Part shown: positions 1 through 13,382 of the stretch, piece after piece
Position numbering within the stretch: position 1 is the stretch's first letter
Layout of the letters: each line of letters starts with the position of its first letter
From: Quillaja saponaria
Lineage: Eukaryota > Streptophyta > Magnoliopsida > Fabales > Quillajaceae
Direction: 5' to 3'
DNA: 64,000 nt
Assembly (NCBI GenBank): GCA_029379385.1
Contig: CM055608.1
Coordinates: 23,868,350 to 23,932,349 of the forward strand
The notes under the pieces: model-generated
Seen by the model: the letters and a program-made list of their open reading frames with translations, nothing else
What the model was told of the DNA's origin: nothing
Databases searched by the model: none
Position numbers and translations under genes: made by a program

Positions 1-201
1 GCCTGTGTTATAAAATTGACAATTCCATGTAATTTTCTTTTCTCTCCTCCGTCATCTCGGTCTCTTTTCTACTTCTCTATTCATGCTTTAGTGATTGCCA
101 TTATACATCCCTGTGTATGCATGGCCTCATGTGTCTATATGTATCCATGAATTCCTGAAGATGAACATGATTGACAGTATATTCATCTGTCGATTAATCT
201 C

Positions 202-291
202 AAAAGATGTGCATCCAAAGAGTATAAAATTTTCCCCTTACTGTTGAAAAGATGTGCATCCAAAGAGTATAAAAGTTTCCCCTTACTGTTG
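202..291. repeat. 45-bp direct tandem duplication
   Basis: Two adjacent units, 202-246 and 247-291, differ at one position (aaaattttcc versus aaaagtttcc). Each unit begins AAAAGATGTGCATCC and ends CCTTACTGTTG. The region around it (1-2040) is AT-rich. I see no convincing gene there, only short ORFs with no recognisable protein family. Confidence 0.9.
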
Positions 292-2048
292 CAATGCCTG
301 CGTACTGAGAAATCTAACTGCCAATACTTGCATGTTGAAAATCTGCAATGGTTTAGCAATGACAATTTAACATATTAAAAGAACATGAATATAAAGGAAG
401 TAAAGTGGAAGGAAAGAAAAGCAGAAAGGGGAGAGAGAAACTACTGTGTTATCACCTCCCAGGTCCTCCTGTTGCATATGCTACCAGAAAACTGAGAAAA
501 AGAGGTAGAACTTAAGAAAGTAAGAAACCATCTCTACTAATCACTCAGTATTCATGACATAATAATTAGGTTAAATTACATATTTTGTCTTTAATGTTTC
601 AAGTAAAATTTTCTTTATTCCATCTAGTTTTATTTTTGTCAATACAAGTTTTAATAGTTTTTAATAAAAAGTTAATCTGGTCCTTCTGAAAATCTGTCGT
701 ATAAATTGATCCTCAAATGTCAGGCAAATGCTTTGCTATCTTGTTTACAACACAAGTCCCTCCTAATTCATCATTTTTAGATTACGTGCCAGTTTGGTTG
801 TGCGGTGGGGGAGCCGCATTCCGTGTTTTGGCATCATTAAGTGATTTTGGATGCCATATTCTCTGTTTGGTTTATCCTGTTTGATGTGTAGCTTGCAGTC
901 TCTCTCCAGAGCACCAAAGACAGATTTACATTTATGTATCTAGTCTCTTGATGTCATTTATGCGTGGCTTATCTATCGTTGTTTGATTCTAAGGTTTCAA
1001 TCTATTTCTGAAGCTTGATTGATTTGTGAAAAGTTTGAGAAAACTAAAATAATTCATGTTAGAGCTAGATATGCCCGGGTCTATGATCAAGTTAGAGCAG
1101 CTCTATAAAGAGAAAGTTGATAGAAGCATTAAATGCGTTGTGTCATAAATGTACTTGTCAAGCATTATTTATATCTATACTAGCCCAATAATTGGCTGTC
1201 ACGTGTCTTGCTATAGTGAATTGTTATTCATGTGATATAAGATAGGTGGTGTGTTAGGATTGGCCTAGGGGCAATCCCCTGCAAACACTTTAGTTCAATT
1301 GGATTCAATGGCATCTAAGAAGCTTACATTGTCAGTGATGATCGAAAACAATGTTGGTCAGAATTGACATTGGGTTATTAAAGAACCCAGTCGAAAATAC
1401 CTTCACACTCACATGGGTTCTTACAGTCACCTACAACTTCACCGACACAGAAGTCGTGATGTTTTTCATTGATAGACTTTTCAACAAACATGCCACAATG
1501 CTAAATTCGGCCAAAATCTATCATTCCCTTTTCAATTAGTAGAGCTCCATGGTTGTTTCACGAATTTGATCCAAAAGTTTTGGTTGTTTATTCTTCTTCA
1601 TGCCCTTTTTAGTCATTTAGTTATTTTATCTAACACCAAAATCACTTATCAAGAAACTAACTAAACACCTTTAGAATTTTTATCAAAAGTTATTCTCCCA
1701 AAATTTCTATTACTAGAATCAATTTTCACAAATGCTGAAACTCTAACGCTAAATTAAATTGGGCCTATTTAAAGCGTATGTGAGTTATGATATTTAATAT
1801 GAACATAAAATCTACGATGACAAAATAAAACCTCATATCCACTTACATTATCTAAAATGACAAATTGAGAAGCATGATAGGTAAGTATTTCATCTTGTTG
1901 GATCAATTTAAACTACAAAAGATTCGGAGGAGCATGTTGACATTTTTCTATAAATTATAAATTATGAATTAAAATGACTAAACTGAAACTAAAGAGAAGA
2001 AAATGAATTTTGATTGAAGCATAAGTATATCTTTTAGCATAATAATTA

Positions 2049-2448
2049 TTAGGCTTAACTATTGTTTTAGTCTTTCAGGATTGTTTCAGTTTTTAGTTTA
2101 ATCCTCCAATAATATTTTCAGTCAATTTTAACCTTTAGATTTCAAAATTTTTCAATCAAGTTATATTATCTTATTCTCATGTTATGCATAAATTAAACAA
2201 TTCTACATAATTTAATAAGAAAATAATCAAAAAAAAATTTGCAAAATATAAAAACAATTTATATACGTTATTAACTTTATGTCAAGTGTCGTTATTTCAT
2301 GAATTCATATCATGTAATGAAAAAATTGACCTTAATTGATAAATTTTGAATCTTGGAAAAAAAAATTAACTGAAAAAATTCTTAGAATACTAAACTGAAA
2401 ATTAATATAATTCTAAAAGACCAAAATAGTAGATAAACTTAATTATTA
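2049..2448. mobile_element. MITE-like foldback element with imperfect terminal inverted repeats
   Basis: The left end (about 2049-2105, from ATTAGGCTTAACTATTG through TTTAGTCTTTCAG to TTTTTAGTTTA) matches the reverse complement of the right end (about 2390-2448, TAAACTGAAAATTAAT to AGATAAACTTAAT) over about 50 bp with mismatches. The interior is AT-rich and non-coding. Size and structure fit a miniature inverted-repeat transposable element. I could not fix the superfamily, and the AT-rich flanks make the target-site duplication ambiguous. Confidence 0.55.
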
Positions 2449-2914
2449 ATAGCTCTGTAGTCGATGTGCCTACACGCATAAGTTAGTTCCCACCCTTTTT
2501 GTTACTCGTTCTATCTACATTCTCTACAATTCATTGTCCCATCGGTTAAAATATCAGTTCTTGGTTTCCTACTGATGTTGGGTCATAAGAAAAATTACAG
2601 GCGTCAAGCAAAATGGGATTTCAGCTTCTAGAAGTCAGGTTGAGTCTAAATCACTGCAATCTTTGTGGGATATGTCCGTGCTGAAAATTGTCGCAGTATA
2701 AAAAATTATATTTAGAAACCATGTATACAATGAATGAATAAACATACAGTGCACACGTCCAAAAACAATGGCCAACATTCAGAACTAACAGGTTCTGTAA
2801 ATAAAAATAAACACCAAGTTTTCTCTAGTGTCATACACTACTATGATTTTACTTTATCAGTCTGCACTCAAGACCAACATTCTGATGTAGGTGAGAAGGA
2901 ATTTGGACAAAAAC

Positions 2915-5311
2915 TCAGTATACAAGCTGTGTATCAAACTCTGCAACGTCTACAGATCCTGACTCAATTGGTGGCATTAAATATGCAGCCAAGAGCTCTG
3001 ATGCCAATGCAGCAATAATTGGAATCCTCTTCAAGTTCTTCACTAAGGGAATGTCGTTGCTCTCACCAACTGCAAGCAGCTTCTGGTTTATTTCCACCAT
3101 TCTGTCCAACTTCCGCTTGAACTCGGGGTTCTCCACATCAAGCACAGCTGGAAAAATCCTAGCTGTTGTGCGGTTTGTCTGTATAAGCAGAATTTCAGAG
3201 ATACAGCTTGAATGATAGGAAACCAAATGTTAAAACAATTCCAGTTAAGAAATGATATAACCTCTGGATGTGCAATAAAAGAAGAAATAAATGAAATTTT
3301 AGATACTAGGCGCTTTGGGTTTGTAATGGAAACATAGACTTAGAAAATTTCTACTACTAGCCACTTGCACTTGCACAATATGCACAGCAGAACATAAAAC
3401 ACATTCTCACCTCAATAATGACATGCATGTCAAACTCTTTTGTATTGAGTCCAATGCCTTCATAGAACGCTGTGCGTTGGCAATCATTAAGATACATTGT
3501 CACATAAACCTGCATGACAAATTAATTTGAGGACTGCATTAGGGTGGAAAGTTAGATATGTACAATCACCACAAAGCTAGTTGTGTTGAAACTTGGAAGA
3601 AATGCCGAAGGACAAATGAGTCAAGGTTGTGCTGCATGCACCATTATTTTCAATTTGTCTCACTCTAGACTCTAGAGTTATGCAGACATGATTTTGTATA
3701 TGTCATTTATTACCCATGACTCCATGAGCACCCACCAAGAAAACTCAAGATTCTAAAGATTTCTTATTCTTCGTAAATTTTCTTTTCCCCTTCAATTGCG
3801 ATATTATTCAGTGTCAAAACATAGCATCAAGATACACACTGAATAAATACTTCAGTTGTAAAAGAAGATAAACTATTTTATGCATAACTAAGGATTACCG
3901 AGAGGCAGAAGAATCGGGCCCACAACTTTGCCTTCCAATCATTGAGAAACTGAGGCTGTGCTTTCATCAATGCCGAGAAGAAGTCCCCATGCCTGTTCTC
4001 ATCCTGGCACCAGTTCTCAAAATACTTGAAAATGGGATAACATTGGTACTCAGGATTGGCCTTGAGATGTCTGTATATGGTTATGTATCTCCAGTATCCA
4101 ATCTTTTCAGACAAATAAGTAGCATAGAAGATGAACTTCGGCTTGAAAAATGTATATTTTCTAGCCTTCGTCAGGAATCCTAGGTCCAATGCTAAGTTGA
4201 AATCAGATAGACCCTTGTTCAGAAATCTGCAACAAAACCACTAATGTTACGTACCGTCAAACAAAATATAAAACATCCAAGCAAGAGGACAAAGAGACAG
4301 GAGCGGGTTTGGCCTTGGGGGAACCAGAGGTTGAAAAATTAGGTTTGTCTTACCCAGCATGCCTAGCTTCATCCCTTGACATGAGAGAGAAAATCTCAGC
4401 CACCACTGGATTGGTTTTCTGTAACCTCAATACTCAAATCAATTTATGAAATCAAGAATGCAGGGAAAAAGTGCATGAAACACAATCTTGCAAATGAACA
4501 GGATCTGAATTAAAAGCCAGTTCTTAGGAAAAGATCACTTATATACAAGTCAAGATTAATTTTAATCTAGAACTACATCTAGTAACAATCAACCCAAATT
4601 CATTAGACTCAGATAGAAATATAGCAAAGCCTAATGCTGAGAAATGTGCCTAAACTCTAAAAGAAGGTATTCTGATGAAATGATTCATCTATGATTCTAT
4701 GTCCCAAAATTCTCAACAAAATATTCTTCCTAAAAGTTAGCTGATAGCTTTCTTTTAATGCTTCAAAATAAAAATTCGAGTAATCAGGTAAAACAAAATT
4801 ATTGTCAAATTAGGCACCGCAATGAAGAAATTAAGTGTTGTACCTTGAGCCTTCTTCCGAGCTCTTTGTAGAGAAGGAACCCAGAGAATTCAGCAGTGCA
4901 AGACCTCTCCAAGAACTCCACAAATATTTGCCTAAGAGGATCTTCAAGCTTATCAGCAGCCTCCTTAAACTCCTTGTTTCTAACAAAGTGGGTCTGGTTG
5001 TAGTCAGTCTTGAATTCTTGTAGCAGAGCTTCAAACTCAGCCTGATTCAAGTTCTTGTTGATCTCAGTGTTGAAAAGGGTCTCCATTTCATCAAAATCAG
5101 TGGTGTAAAACCGGGGTGCCAAAAGGGTCTCCTTGATAGCAATTTTAGCTTTCTTGCTAGACTTTGTGGAGGTGGTGGTGGTGGACTTTGAGGTGGCTGC
5201 CATTCTTATGGTACTGAACTTGGAGTGAGTACCCAATCTTGGATTACTAAATTTAGGGGTAACATTGCTAAATTTTGAGATGGGTTTTACAAGAGCCATC
5301 TCTCCTACCAT
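2915..5311 (-). CDS. CRD1: Mg-protoporphyrin IX monomethyl ester (oxidative) cyclase, chloroplastic
   Basis: Catalytic subunit of the aerobic cyclase that forms the isocyclic ring of protochlorophyllide in chlorophyll synthesis (CRD1/CHL27/AcsF family, a membrane-associated di-iron enzyme of the plastid). Exons on the minus strand are 5311-4844, 4418-4354, 4226-3899, 3509-3411 and 3178-2915. All introns are GT-AG and the phases agree, giving 407 residues; the Arabidopsis protein is about 409. The N-terminus is a Ser/Thr/Lys-rich transit peptide, and the mature core begins near [17 protein letters not shown]. Di-iron ligand motifs are visible: [17 protein letters not shown] and CQDENRHGD. The C-terminus is EFDTQLVY. 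An in-frame ATG at 5464 would add 51 residues unlike known transit peptides and lies upstream of a TATA-like site. I therefore start at 5311 ([10 protein letters not shown]); the ATG at 5299 is nearly as good. Confidence 0.96.
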
Positions 5312-5399
5312 TACTGGAGAAAGTTTTAGCGGAATTTTGACGTGGGTGGTGAAGGGTGCTGAAAGCAAGTGAGCTCCGAATTTGCTCAGAATCAGGCTA

Positions 5400-5504
5400 G
5401 TACTATAGAGTGTGAGAGAGAAGATACGAGGGACTTCAAATTCTGCTGACGACGATAGACTCATCCAATGAAATCTATGGGCTCAAATGGAGTTTTGACA
5501 CGTG
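5400..5504 (-). promoter_or_regulatory. Core promoter of CRD1 with G-box
   Basis: A palindromic CACGTG core in an ACACGTGG context lies at 5499-5504, about 190 bp upstream of the chosen ATG. An inverted CCAAT motif is near 5465 and a TATA-like CTATAGTA (minus strand) near 5400-5407. G-boxes are bound by bHLH (PIF) and bZIP (HY5) factors and are typical of light-regulated chlorophyll genes; their use here is inferred. The spacing suggests transcription starts near 5370, which favours the downstream ATG. Confidence 0.5.
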
Positions 5505-5721
5505 GAAGGTGACTATACGCATTTCTAAGTTGCTTGACTGGTTGTCATAATGTCAATTGGGTAAGCACTTGTGGTTGCACTTGTGTTAGACTCTTCCGTT
5601 GGTTCTTCTGTTATTTCATCTTCGGGCAACAAATTATTCATTTTCCATTTATTTTCTTTAACCCGGTGAATTAGAGAATTGATGTGACAAGTAAAGAAAG
5701 ACAAAAATTGCTTCTGCAGAT

Positions 5722-6105
5722 CTCATTTGCACGTCATGATTTATATGATATTGAATTATATAATTTATTATATTTATAATTTTATATTATCAAGACATAA
5801 TATCAAAAAATTAATATTTTATAAAAATTTTTTAATCATATTATTATCAAATATTATATAAAAATTAATTTGATAATCTTACAATAATTTATCATTTTTA
5901 TATAATATGTCAAATATTATTTCTCGCAAAAAGCTCATTTGCACATCATGATTTGTATATTGTGTAATTTGTTAGATGTACAATTTTATATAACCAAGAA
6001 ATAATATGAGAGAATCAACACACTATAATTGTATATTATTATATTAGTGTTAAATGTTGTATAAAAATTAACACGATAATCTTATATGACATGTCAACTA
6101 GACTT
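5722..6105. repeat. Degenerate AT-rich tandem duplication
   Basis: Two diverged copies start at about 5726 (CTCATTTGCACGTCATGATT) and about 5936 (CTCATTTGCACATCATGATT). Both continue through TATATTATCAAGACATAATAT-like and TATAACCAAGAAATAATAT-like segments. It lies in the spacer between CRD1 and the first DHHC gene. The rest of 5505-7093 shows no gene. Confidence 0.5.
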
Positions 6106-7093
6106 AAAAATCCAAATTTACTTTCAAAGAACAACCACTTAAAACTTCCAGCAAAAAATCACTTCATTCATTCTAAATTTATATCAAGAAAGTAAAAAAA
6201 TTTCCTATCTGAATCAAAACGTTGAAATGTTGAATACAGGAGATGAGGAAACCCTAGAACAATCTTCTCTTTCGTGCAAAAGAACCCTAGAACATTACCT
6301 ATCACTTCCATATGAACACCAACTTGTTGCAGGTTTCTGAATTATTAACTCAATGTTGACATTTACAGCTTACAACAAACACCCACCTGAACTTATAACC
6401 TAAACAAACAAAAAATGTATGTGTCGGTAGCTTCAAATCCAGTATGAAGCACCCCACTGAACTTGCAATTGACCTGCTTTCTAACTCACAGTACCAACTA
6501 CAGTAACTATAGAAAGAAGACATCCTTGCAGCTACTTCACGAAAAGCAAGTGACAGAAGAGATGTCCTGCAGCTAAACCTGTTGAAAGGGTTTGTTAAGG
6601 CCAAAGTTACAACGAATTTTAGGAGATCAGGAGTCATGTAGTCAAAGATCAAGGGTTGTTAGGAAACAACATAAGAATGAAATATAGCTACTTATGTTCT
6701 GATGTATATATAATCTGAAATGACTTTATCATGTAATATGTCTATTATAAGTTGGGACATTTATTACCAACCATAATGCTTGATAGAACAGTAAGCAGCA
6801 AACAGATATGAAATAACCCAAGTCAGCTGCACTACATTCTGCAGTTTCATTGATAAGATAACCTACATGCACAGCTTTGCAGAGGAATAGTTTTGCATTA
6901 TTTTGGGTTAAGACTTACAAAACCCATTTCTAGTCAAATGAGAAGTTTAACTTCTTCAGTAATTAATTATCAGTTTTACTGATCCCAAGATTTCAAAAGT
7001 CAACTGACAGTTTTATTTAAGAAAAAATGAGTAGTTTCCATAAGAGAGAGACACAAACCTCTAAGGACAAAAAATGGGTATTGCAGTTTAATG

Positions 7094-9127
7094 CTAGTTA
7101 GTTCCATCATCATTTTCCTTAATCGCATTAGTTCCATCTAGAGAGATGGAGCTTTGTGAAGATTCTGTGACCTCATCTCCAGAATGGGGGCTTTGGCCAG
7201 ATTTGTGCATTCCATCTTCAGTTGTTCTTTGAAATACTATATCATTATCTCTGGCAGTAGAGCTTCGATTGGATTCTTTTACTTGTTTAACAGAAAATGA
7301 TGGATCAAAAGCAGGTAGCCCTTCCTCTCTAATCTTGATATTCTCTTCAAAATTATCATAATCAAAGTTTCGCAAAATTTCAGGAATTGGAATACCACTG
7401 TCCTCTGCCAGTGTTGATCCCATTTCAATGTCAATTTTTGCCTGAGGACTTCCACCACTTTCCACAATTGGAGTCACAGATTCCACCATCATATATTCAT
7501 CCTCTGACACAAGCGATCGAAATTTATTCTTTGAAAGAGGGGTCTTCGAGAAAAATACTTCCTTAACATTTCCTATTATTCCCTTGTTGTATGGATTCTC
7601 CTTCTTGCCATATCGGTGCCGAAAGTTCTCATAAGTGGTCTGTATCATTACAAAGGGAAAATATAAATTGAAGCATTGAAGAAAACCTACTAAAGTTCAA
7701 ATAAGTCATAATTATGAAGGGAAAGAAGCAGTGCATTCAGTATCCTGTATTTGAAGTTCAAATAACAATATTCTGCCAGTAGTCCAGGAGCCAACCTTAC
7801 TTAAATATTTTGATCATTTAAAAATATTTAAGTACTAACTACTAAGCAGTAATGCCAGTAACTGACTACACGGGTAACTAAATATAAACATCTCTCATAA
7901 GTTCACTAATTATGTTTTATGTTGGCAGGTCGGTCTCTTTGTATGTGTTGTCTGGAAAGAGGAGGACTCAATGGCTATTTTTCACTGGAACCAAAAGTCA
8001 GAAAATATTAATATTTTGAAAAATAGCTCAGTAAATGAAATAAATGGTCACTTCTTCCTTACTACATAAGATCCATAAACCCTTTCCTCCATCTCATCAT
8101 GAATCCAAAAAACAGTGTATTCAAAATCAATACAATTCCATCAAAATTAGGAAAAAGAGAAAAGGGTTAATCCTAAGAAAGAGAGAAGAAACCAAAAAAG
8201 AAACTGTTAGTTAAGCAACAGGCTACTAATCTAGCTTAAACAAGCAAAAGATTTTGACCCACTTACATCGTGAATGGACTTAAAATTACATCATGGAGAT
8301 AAATTGACCAATATTTCCACAGGAAACATCTCAACATGCTCAAAAATTGGGACTTCAACATCTTCCCCATCAGAATTAAAAAAGAGAGTAAAGGACAGGA
8401 ATAGAAATAAATTTTCATCAAGTGTCTGGAAGCACTCTTTTTGTTTGATATATATCACCGAAGCTAGCTTCTCCATTAGTAGCTTGTTTTTTTTTTTCAA
8501 AATTTATAATGAATAATTATCTATCATAAAAGCTATGTTTTCACATCAGAAATGTGTTGCACTGCATGTAGTCTAGTTAACTTTAAGATTCACTTGGCGC
8601 CATCTAGATATGTCTTACATATCAAGGCAAACCCCAATAGCTCTAATATAACAATGAGATGAAACTATAAATTGATGTCAAAGTAATCCTAATTATGCTA
8701 AAACACCACGCTGTTAAAATAATTCCTAATTAAGCCCAATCCCCATTCTAATAGAATCCTAACCCTAAATATATTTCAACTTGACAAATAAAAGAACTTT
8801 AGCAGTTAACACTCTTTTGCTAGTTTAGTGCTGTTAGAACTTAGAAGACCTAACTTTTTATTGGACTTCTCTCAACTCTATATCTATACCATCCATAAGT
8901 AGTAATCAAAGATGTGTGAATCTTTATTTAGGCTATTGCTTATCTGTATAGACACATTTGCCTAATTCTATCCTTCCGCCAGCTTCTTGTATCACAAGCC
9001 AAGACATCTCTTGTATATTTCTTCTAAATATTCTCACTTCTTGAGAAAATAGCTTCTTAGCATAGGCCATTTAAACTGTGTTTTGTAGTGCTTGTTAAAA
9101 GGAAGGAAACACACACACACACATAAA

Positions 9128-9161
<34 letters not shown>

Positions 9162-12100
9162 TTTTTCTAATTCATAAACTGTGGTAGATATATAAGACTC
9201 AAGTTAAATGAGGTTTGATGAAGTTAGTTAAATTAAAACTCTCATCAAAGTTTATGCATTAAGCAAAAAAGAACTAAAGCACGTGAGAGATAAACTGGTA
9301 TACAGTGTAGCATTAGTCTGACTGCACATTTGAGGAGAAAGATAATCACCTGGTTTGTGCAAATGAGATAAGAATGGAAAACTGTGAGACCACCAACAAA
9401 CCAGACAGCTGCAAAGCAGTATGCTATTACAATATCTGATATGTATCTATGTGAGATTGCCTTCCAAACATTGATTTCATTTCGAGTAATATTGATCCAA
9501 GAGAACACAAAGATGTATAGGCACAAGATCGTCGATGTTGCAATAAACATGAAGAAGAACCTATAGTTTCTCTGCAATTATCAGCATGTAAGATCAATGT
9601 TAATTCAGAACAAACTAAGATAAAATAATTTGACAACAGAGTCAATTAAGATAAAAACCATCCATATTGCTAATTCATATGGGGGAGTCCAGTGTTTATA
9701 TCCCAAAAAGTTGATTAACTTGCCACTTTTTCCCGTTAGTTTATGTTACCAGTTAAACTAAAGGAAATGGAATCTTGAAGAAGAAATATGATAACTATTG
9801 CTCTCCTACCCTTTTTCCCCCTTTTGTTTGGCTAGAATAGAAACAATAATAGAGGAGGAGCAGCCAAAGTGTGGCAAGCCCTATCTAGAAGTGACCATGG
9901 TGCCCCCCTATCCACAGGTGCTCTGAGCAGAAATGGGCTTGAGAACTGATACCCATGGAAGTTGGGGATCCACAAGCATAATTTCAAGTCAAACTTCTGC
10001 AGTCGCCTAACCACTTCCTAATTGACGGCATACTGGAAAGAGCTTCAGCCAGAGCTATATGTTAAGTAGGATAACTTTCATTTCGTTTGTTCACCTATTA
10101 GATAGATACTGGATGTTTTAATTGGACAATGATGTTGCCCACACTGAATGTTTAATTATTGTTGTTTCAAATTGTTTTCTGATCACACATAAGTGCTTTT
10201 TTTTCAAGGTTACAAGTTGGATGACTTCCTTCATGAGAATTAAAGTCCTACTTGGCCATTGTAGGAAATGAATTTGCCAATTCCAGTCAGTTATAAATAA
10301 TAATGTAATAATATGCCAGTGTCAAATGTAAATTATGTAATCCTTCTCACTTTTAGATCATCAAACAACTACACAGGCTAAAAAGACTTCTACCAGAAGG
10401 GCTTGATTAGCCCTAGAGAAACGACTGAAATCCCAGATAAGTTCTTTCACTTCAAATTAAGTACTTAGCACACAAGCAATGGAAAATAATAGTCCAAGCA
10501 TGGACCGTGCAGATTTTTTCACAGATAAAGGAAAACAAGAAAATGATTACCCCAATACATGATTTAACCATTCAGGCAATCAAAGTAAAATTCAAAAAAT
10601 ATCTTGATTTTACTTTTCAAGTGTCACCACCAAGGTCAAATCGATTTTTTTTTTTTTGTATTTTAATAATGTAAATTCACGCATCGGAGTAACCAAGTGT
10701 ATGAGGCTTTTCAGCTACCTCCAGATTTAACTCATGAGATCCTATTTTTCCTTATCTGATAAAACTAATTATAGAATCAAATCCAAAACGCAAAAAATTG
10801 CCAATTATTTGAAATGAAATATTTGTTTTTCCAGCCTAGATTATCCTATTAAGAAAAAAGGAATACAAACTTTTTTTCCATTGAGTAAAAATGAACTTAC
10901 TATTCCTATGCACTGGCCAATCCAGGGACAGTGATGATCAAATCTCTGAACACAGTTGTTGCAGATGGAACAATGAGAAGCACGGGGAGGGCGATAAAGC
11001 AAACATGTGTCACAGAACTTCACTTTCACTGTGTGACCGTTAACAGACACTTCTTTTGTTTGAGGTAGTGTCAGATGAGGAGTTCTACCGCTAACCCACT
11101 CCATGGAGGGGGTGGTCATATCAAATGGTTCATCACATTCAGGAGGTTTTAAGTTTCTAGGGACGATCCCAGGATCTCTACTAGAAGTCAAGAAGAGAAG
11201 AGTTAAATCCTGCAGAAAATTAATCATATCAGCTTTTACTTCAAAAAATAAGATGTTGATAAAATCTATAAGAAAAGCATTGGAAAGCCAATCTCTTGAG
11301 GGTCATTTGATCACAAGCATCCAAATTCTGAAAATTCCATAAAGTTTCTGTGAGTCCGAGAGAAAAGATCCAGCTTTTGAAAAAGGTTATAATATCTATA
11401 TAGACCTAAATATCTATTTGTGCCTAGAGACAACTTAAAATCTTAATATCAAAGCATGTTTGTTTATTTACATTGAAACAAATTAGATGCTTGCATTATA
11501 AATTATTGAAAAATAAAAGAGGATTCCATTATTACATGTAATTGTCCCTTTACTTTATCAAGTTTAGAAGTCAGTCTTTCTGATTACCATTATATTCTTT
11601 GCTCATTTTATACCTTATAGACATAGGGATTAGAATAGATAACTAAATGAAGATCAGTATGCACAATGAAGTGACTAAGGAAATTTTACGGGCCTATAAT
11701 TTCCTAGTTAGATATAAGGTGGAAAAAAAGAATGAACTAATATAATTAAAACCTAGTTCATTGGAAATAAACTGATGATATCGAAAATATTTGAGATGCA
11801 TCCAAGGAACAAAGGTTCATTGGATTCAAAAGACTACCCTCCCTCCCGCCGTGTCTCTTTCAATTTGTTTTGGCTGTTATAGTAGCAAAAACTGGGAATA
11901 TACAACTCAGTGACAGAAAGAACAAGAATACTTACAAAAAAGGTGAGTAGTGAACCCACAATCAATACTGCATACCAACAAACATTATCAGTGTTCTTCA
12001 ACTCTTTGCTTTTGCAGTATATCTCTACACAAAATGCAATTGAAGGGCAAGCTATAAGGAGCGTAGAAATAAACAGGGAAGTTACATCAGGACCAAAGAT

Positions 12101-13382
12101 CAGCCTCCCGCCACATAAAAATATCTGGAAAAAAAAATAAAAAAATAAAAAATAAATGAATCAGTGCTGGTGTGGCATACTTGTTCTGCATTGCAATAAT
12201 TATGCAGCTTAGCTTGCCTATTTTAACCAAACAAAATGAGCCTATCTTTTAAAGATAGAAATTTGTACAGCTTAAGAACCCATCTTCAAGGAAAAATGAA
12301 TTAAGCATTTAAAAATCTTGATTAACATGAAGTTTACAGTCTCAAAATGTGAGGCAGATAAGAACTGCATTATATATTAAACCATTACCGATTTCCCATT
12401 CACATTTTGTAAACAGAAATATAAGGTAGTGATGCAAAGAACACTATGAATCTTGTTTCGGCACTGTTCATTCCTTCATACAGTACATGTTACTATGTAA
12501 GTATTACCACCACAAAATAAGCAGCTGTTGATGCGCACTACTTAACTGAAAAATATAAAACAGATAAAGTAAATTGCTGTACTACTTAACTGAACAATAT
12601 AAAACAGATAAAGCACATAAGAAATCTGAAATCAAACCTAGAAACAAATAAATCAATCTTAATATGTCGTGAGCAAGAATCCTCTAAAAATTTCAATCCC
12701 CCCCCCCCCCAAAAAAAAAAAAAAAAACAAAAAACAAAAGCAAGCAGCATAGTGAAAGTCGTGAACCTAACATCAAGTGATTGAAATAGACCTTAACCTT
12801 TATTGTTAGTTTGCTACAAAAAGGAAAATCTTTGCTATGTATGGAAACTTTTAACACTCAAACTCCCTCAATTCTTTCTTGTCCCCTTTTTTGCAGGGAG
12901 AGGAGATGAATACTTCTAAACCTCTTTCAATTAGCTGATCTTCTCATGTAATTCACTAATAGTCTAATAGATACACTTTTAGCATGGAATTTCAAGCAAT
13001 CATATTTACATGATCAACATCTACTTATGTAAACAAAGTAAAATAGTATTCACTTCTGATATTGAAGAAATGCAAAATCCCTTGAAAGTAGAAGGACGGA
13101 CCCATTATAGAGAGTGATATAAAGCAAAAGAAAGGACAATCCCAAACTAAAACAATCTTAACATAATTTCATTTCAGACCTATAGAACAAGTAAAAACAA
13201 GTTCAAGAGTTGTGATCAAGCACAACTCTTCATGAAAAACAAAACCCAAGTAATAAAATCAAAAGGGATGAAGAACTCACATTGTTTCCCCTCCAAACTT
13301 GGTAGAGCCTCTTGGTATTAATATTCTGGGACATATTGTTAGAAGAAGAACACCCCAGATTCGGATTTCCATCCTCATCCAT
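7094..13382 (-). CDS. DHHC-type protein S-acyltransferase (palmitoyltransferase), copy 1
   Basis: Integral membrane enzyme that transfers palmitate from acyl-CoA to cysteines of target proteins, closest by eye to the plant PAT08/PAT09 group. Exons on the minus strand are 13382-13281, 12124-11936, 11209-10901, 9571-9350 and 7639-7094. All junctions are phase 0 and GT-AG, giving 455 residues. The order is a short cytosolic N-terminus, two membrane segments in exon 2 and early exon 3, a Cys-rich domain with DHHC at about residues 188-191 ([13 protein letters not shown]), two membrane segments in exon 4, then a TTYE motif at about 275 and a long polar cytosolic tail. The structural Cys/His spacing ([21 protein letters not shown]) is complete. 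Its tandem paralogue lies 4.5 kb upstream with the same exon plan. Start ATG at 13382 ([10 protein letters not shown]); a later in-frame ATG exists 16 codons downstream. Confidence 0.94.
9109..9166. repeat. Compound microsatellite (AC)n-(TA)n-(T)n
   Basis: An AC run, then a TA run, then about 22 T residues, inside intron 4 of the first DHHC gene. Probably length-polymorphic. Confidence 0.9.
12537..12617. repeat. 44-bp tandem duplication in intron 1 of DHHC copy 1
   Basis: ACTACTTAACTGAA(A/C)AATATAAAACAGATAAAG occurs at 12537 and again at 12581, with small differences. The same intron carries a C13-A17 homopolymer junction at about 12698-12727. Confidence 0.8.

Noticed and set aside
1351..1539. 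62-codon ORF in the left spacer
   Set aside because: No recognisable family, no splice-consistent neighbours and AT-rich surroundings; most likely chance.
5312..5464. In-frame N-terminal extension of CRD1 from the ATG at 5464
   Set aside because: The extra 51 residues do not look like a plastid transit peptide and lie over the probable promoter; the internal ATG gives the family's usual length and start.
9832..10014. 60-codon ORF in intron 4 of the first DHHC gene
   Set aside because: Lies wholly inside an intron with correct flanking splice sites and resembles no protein.
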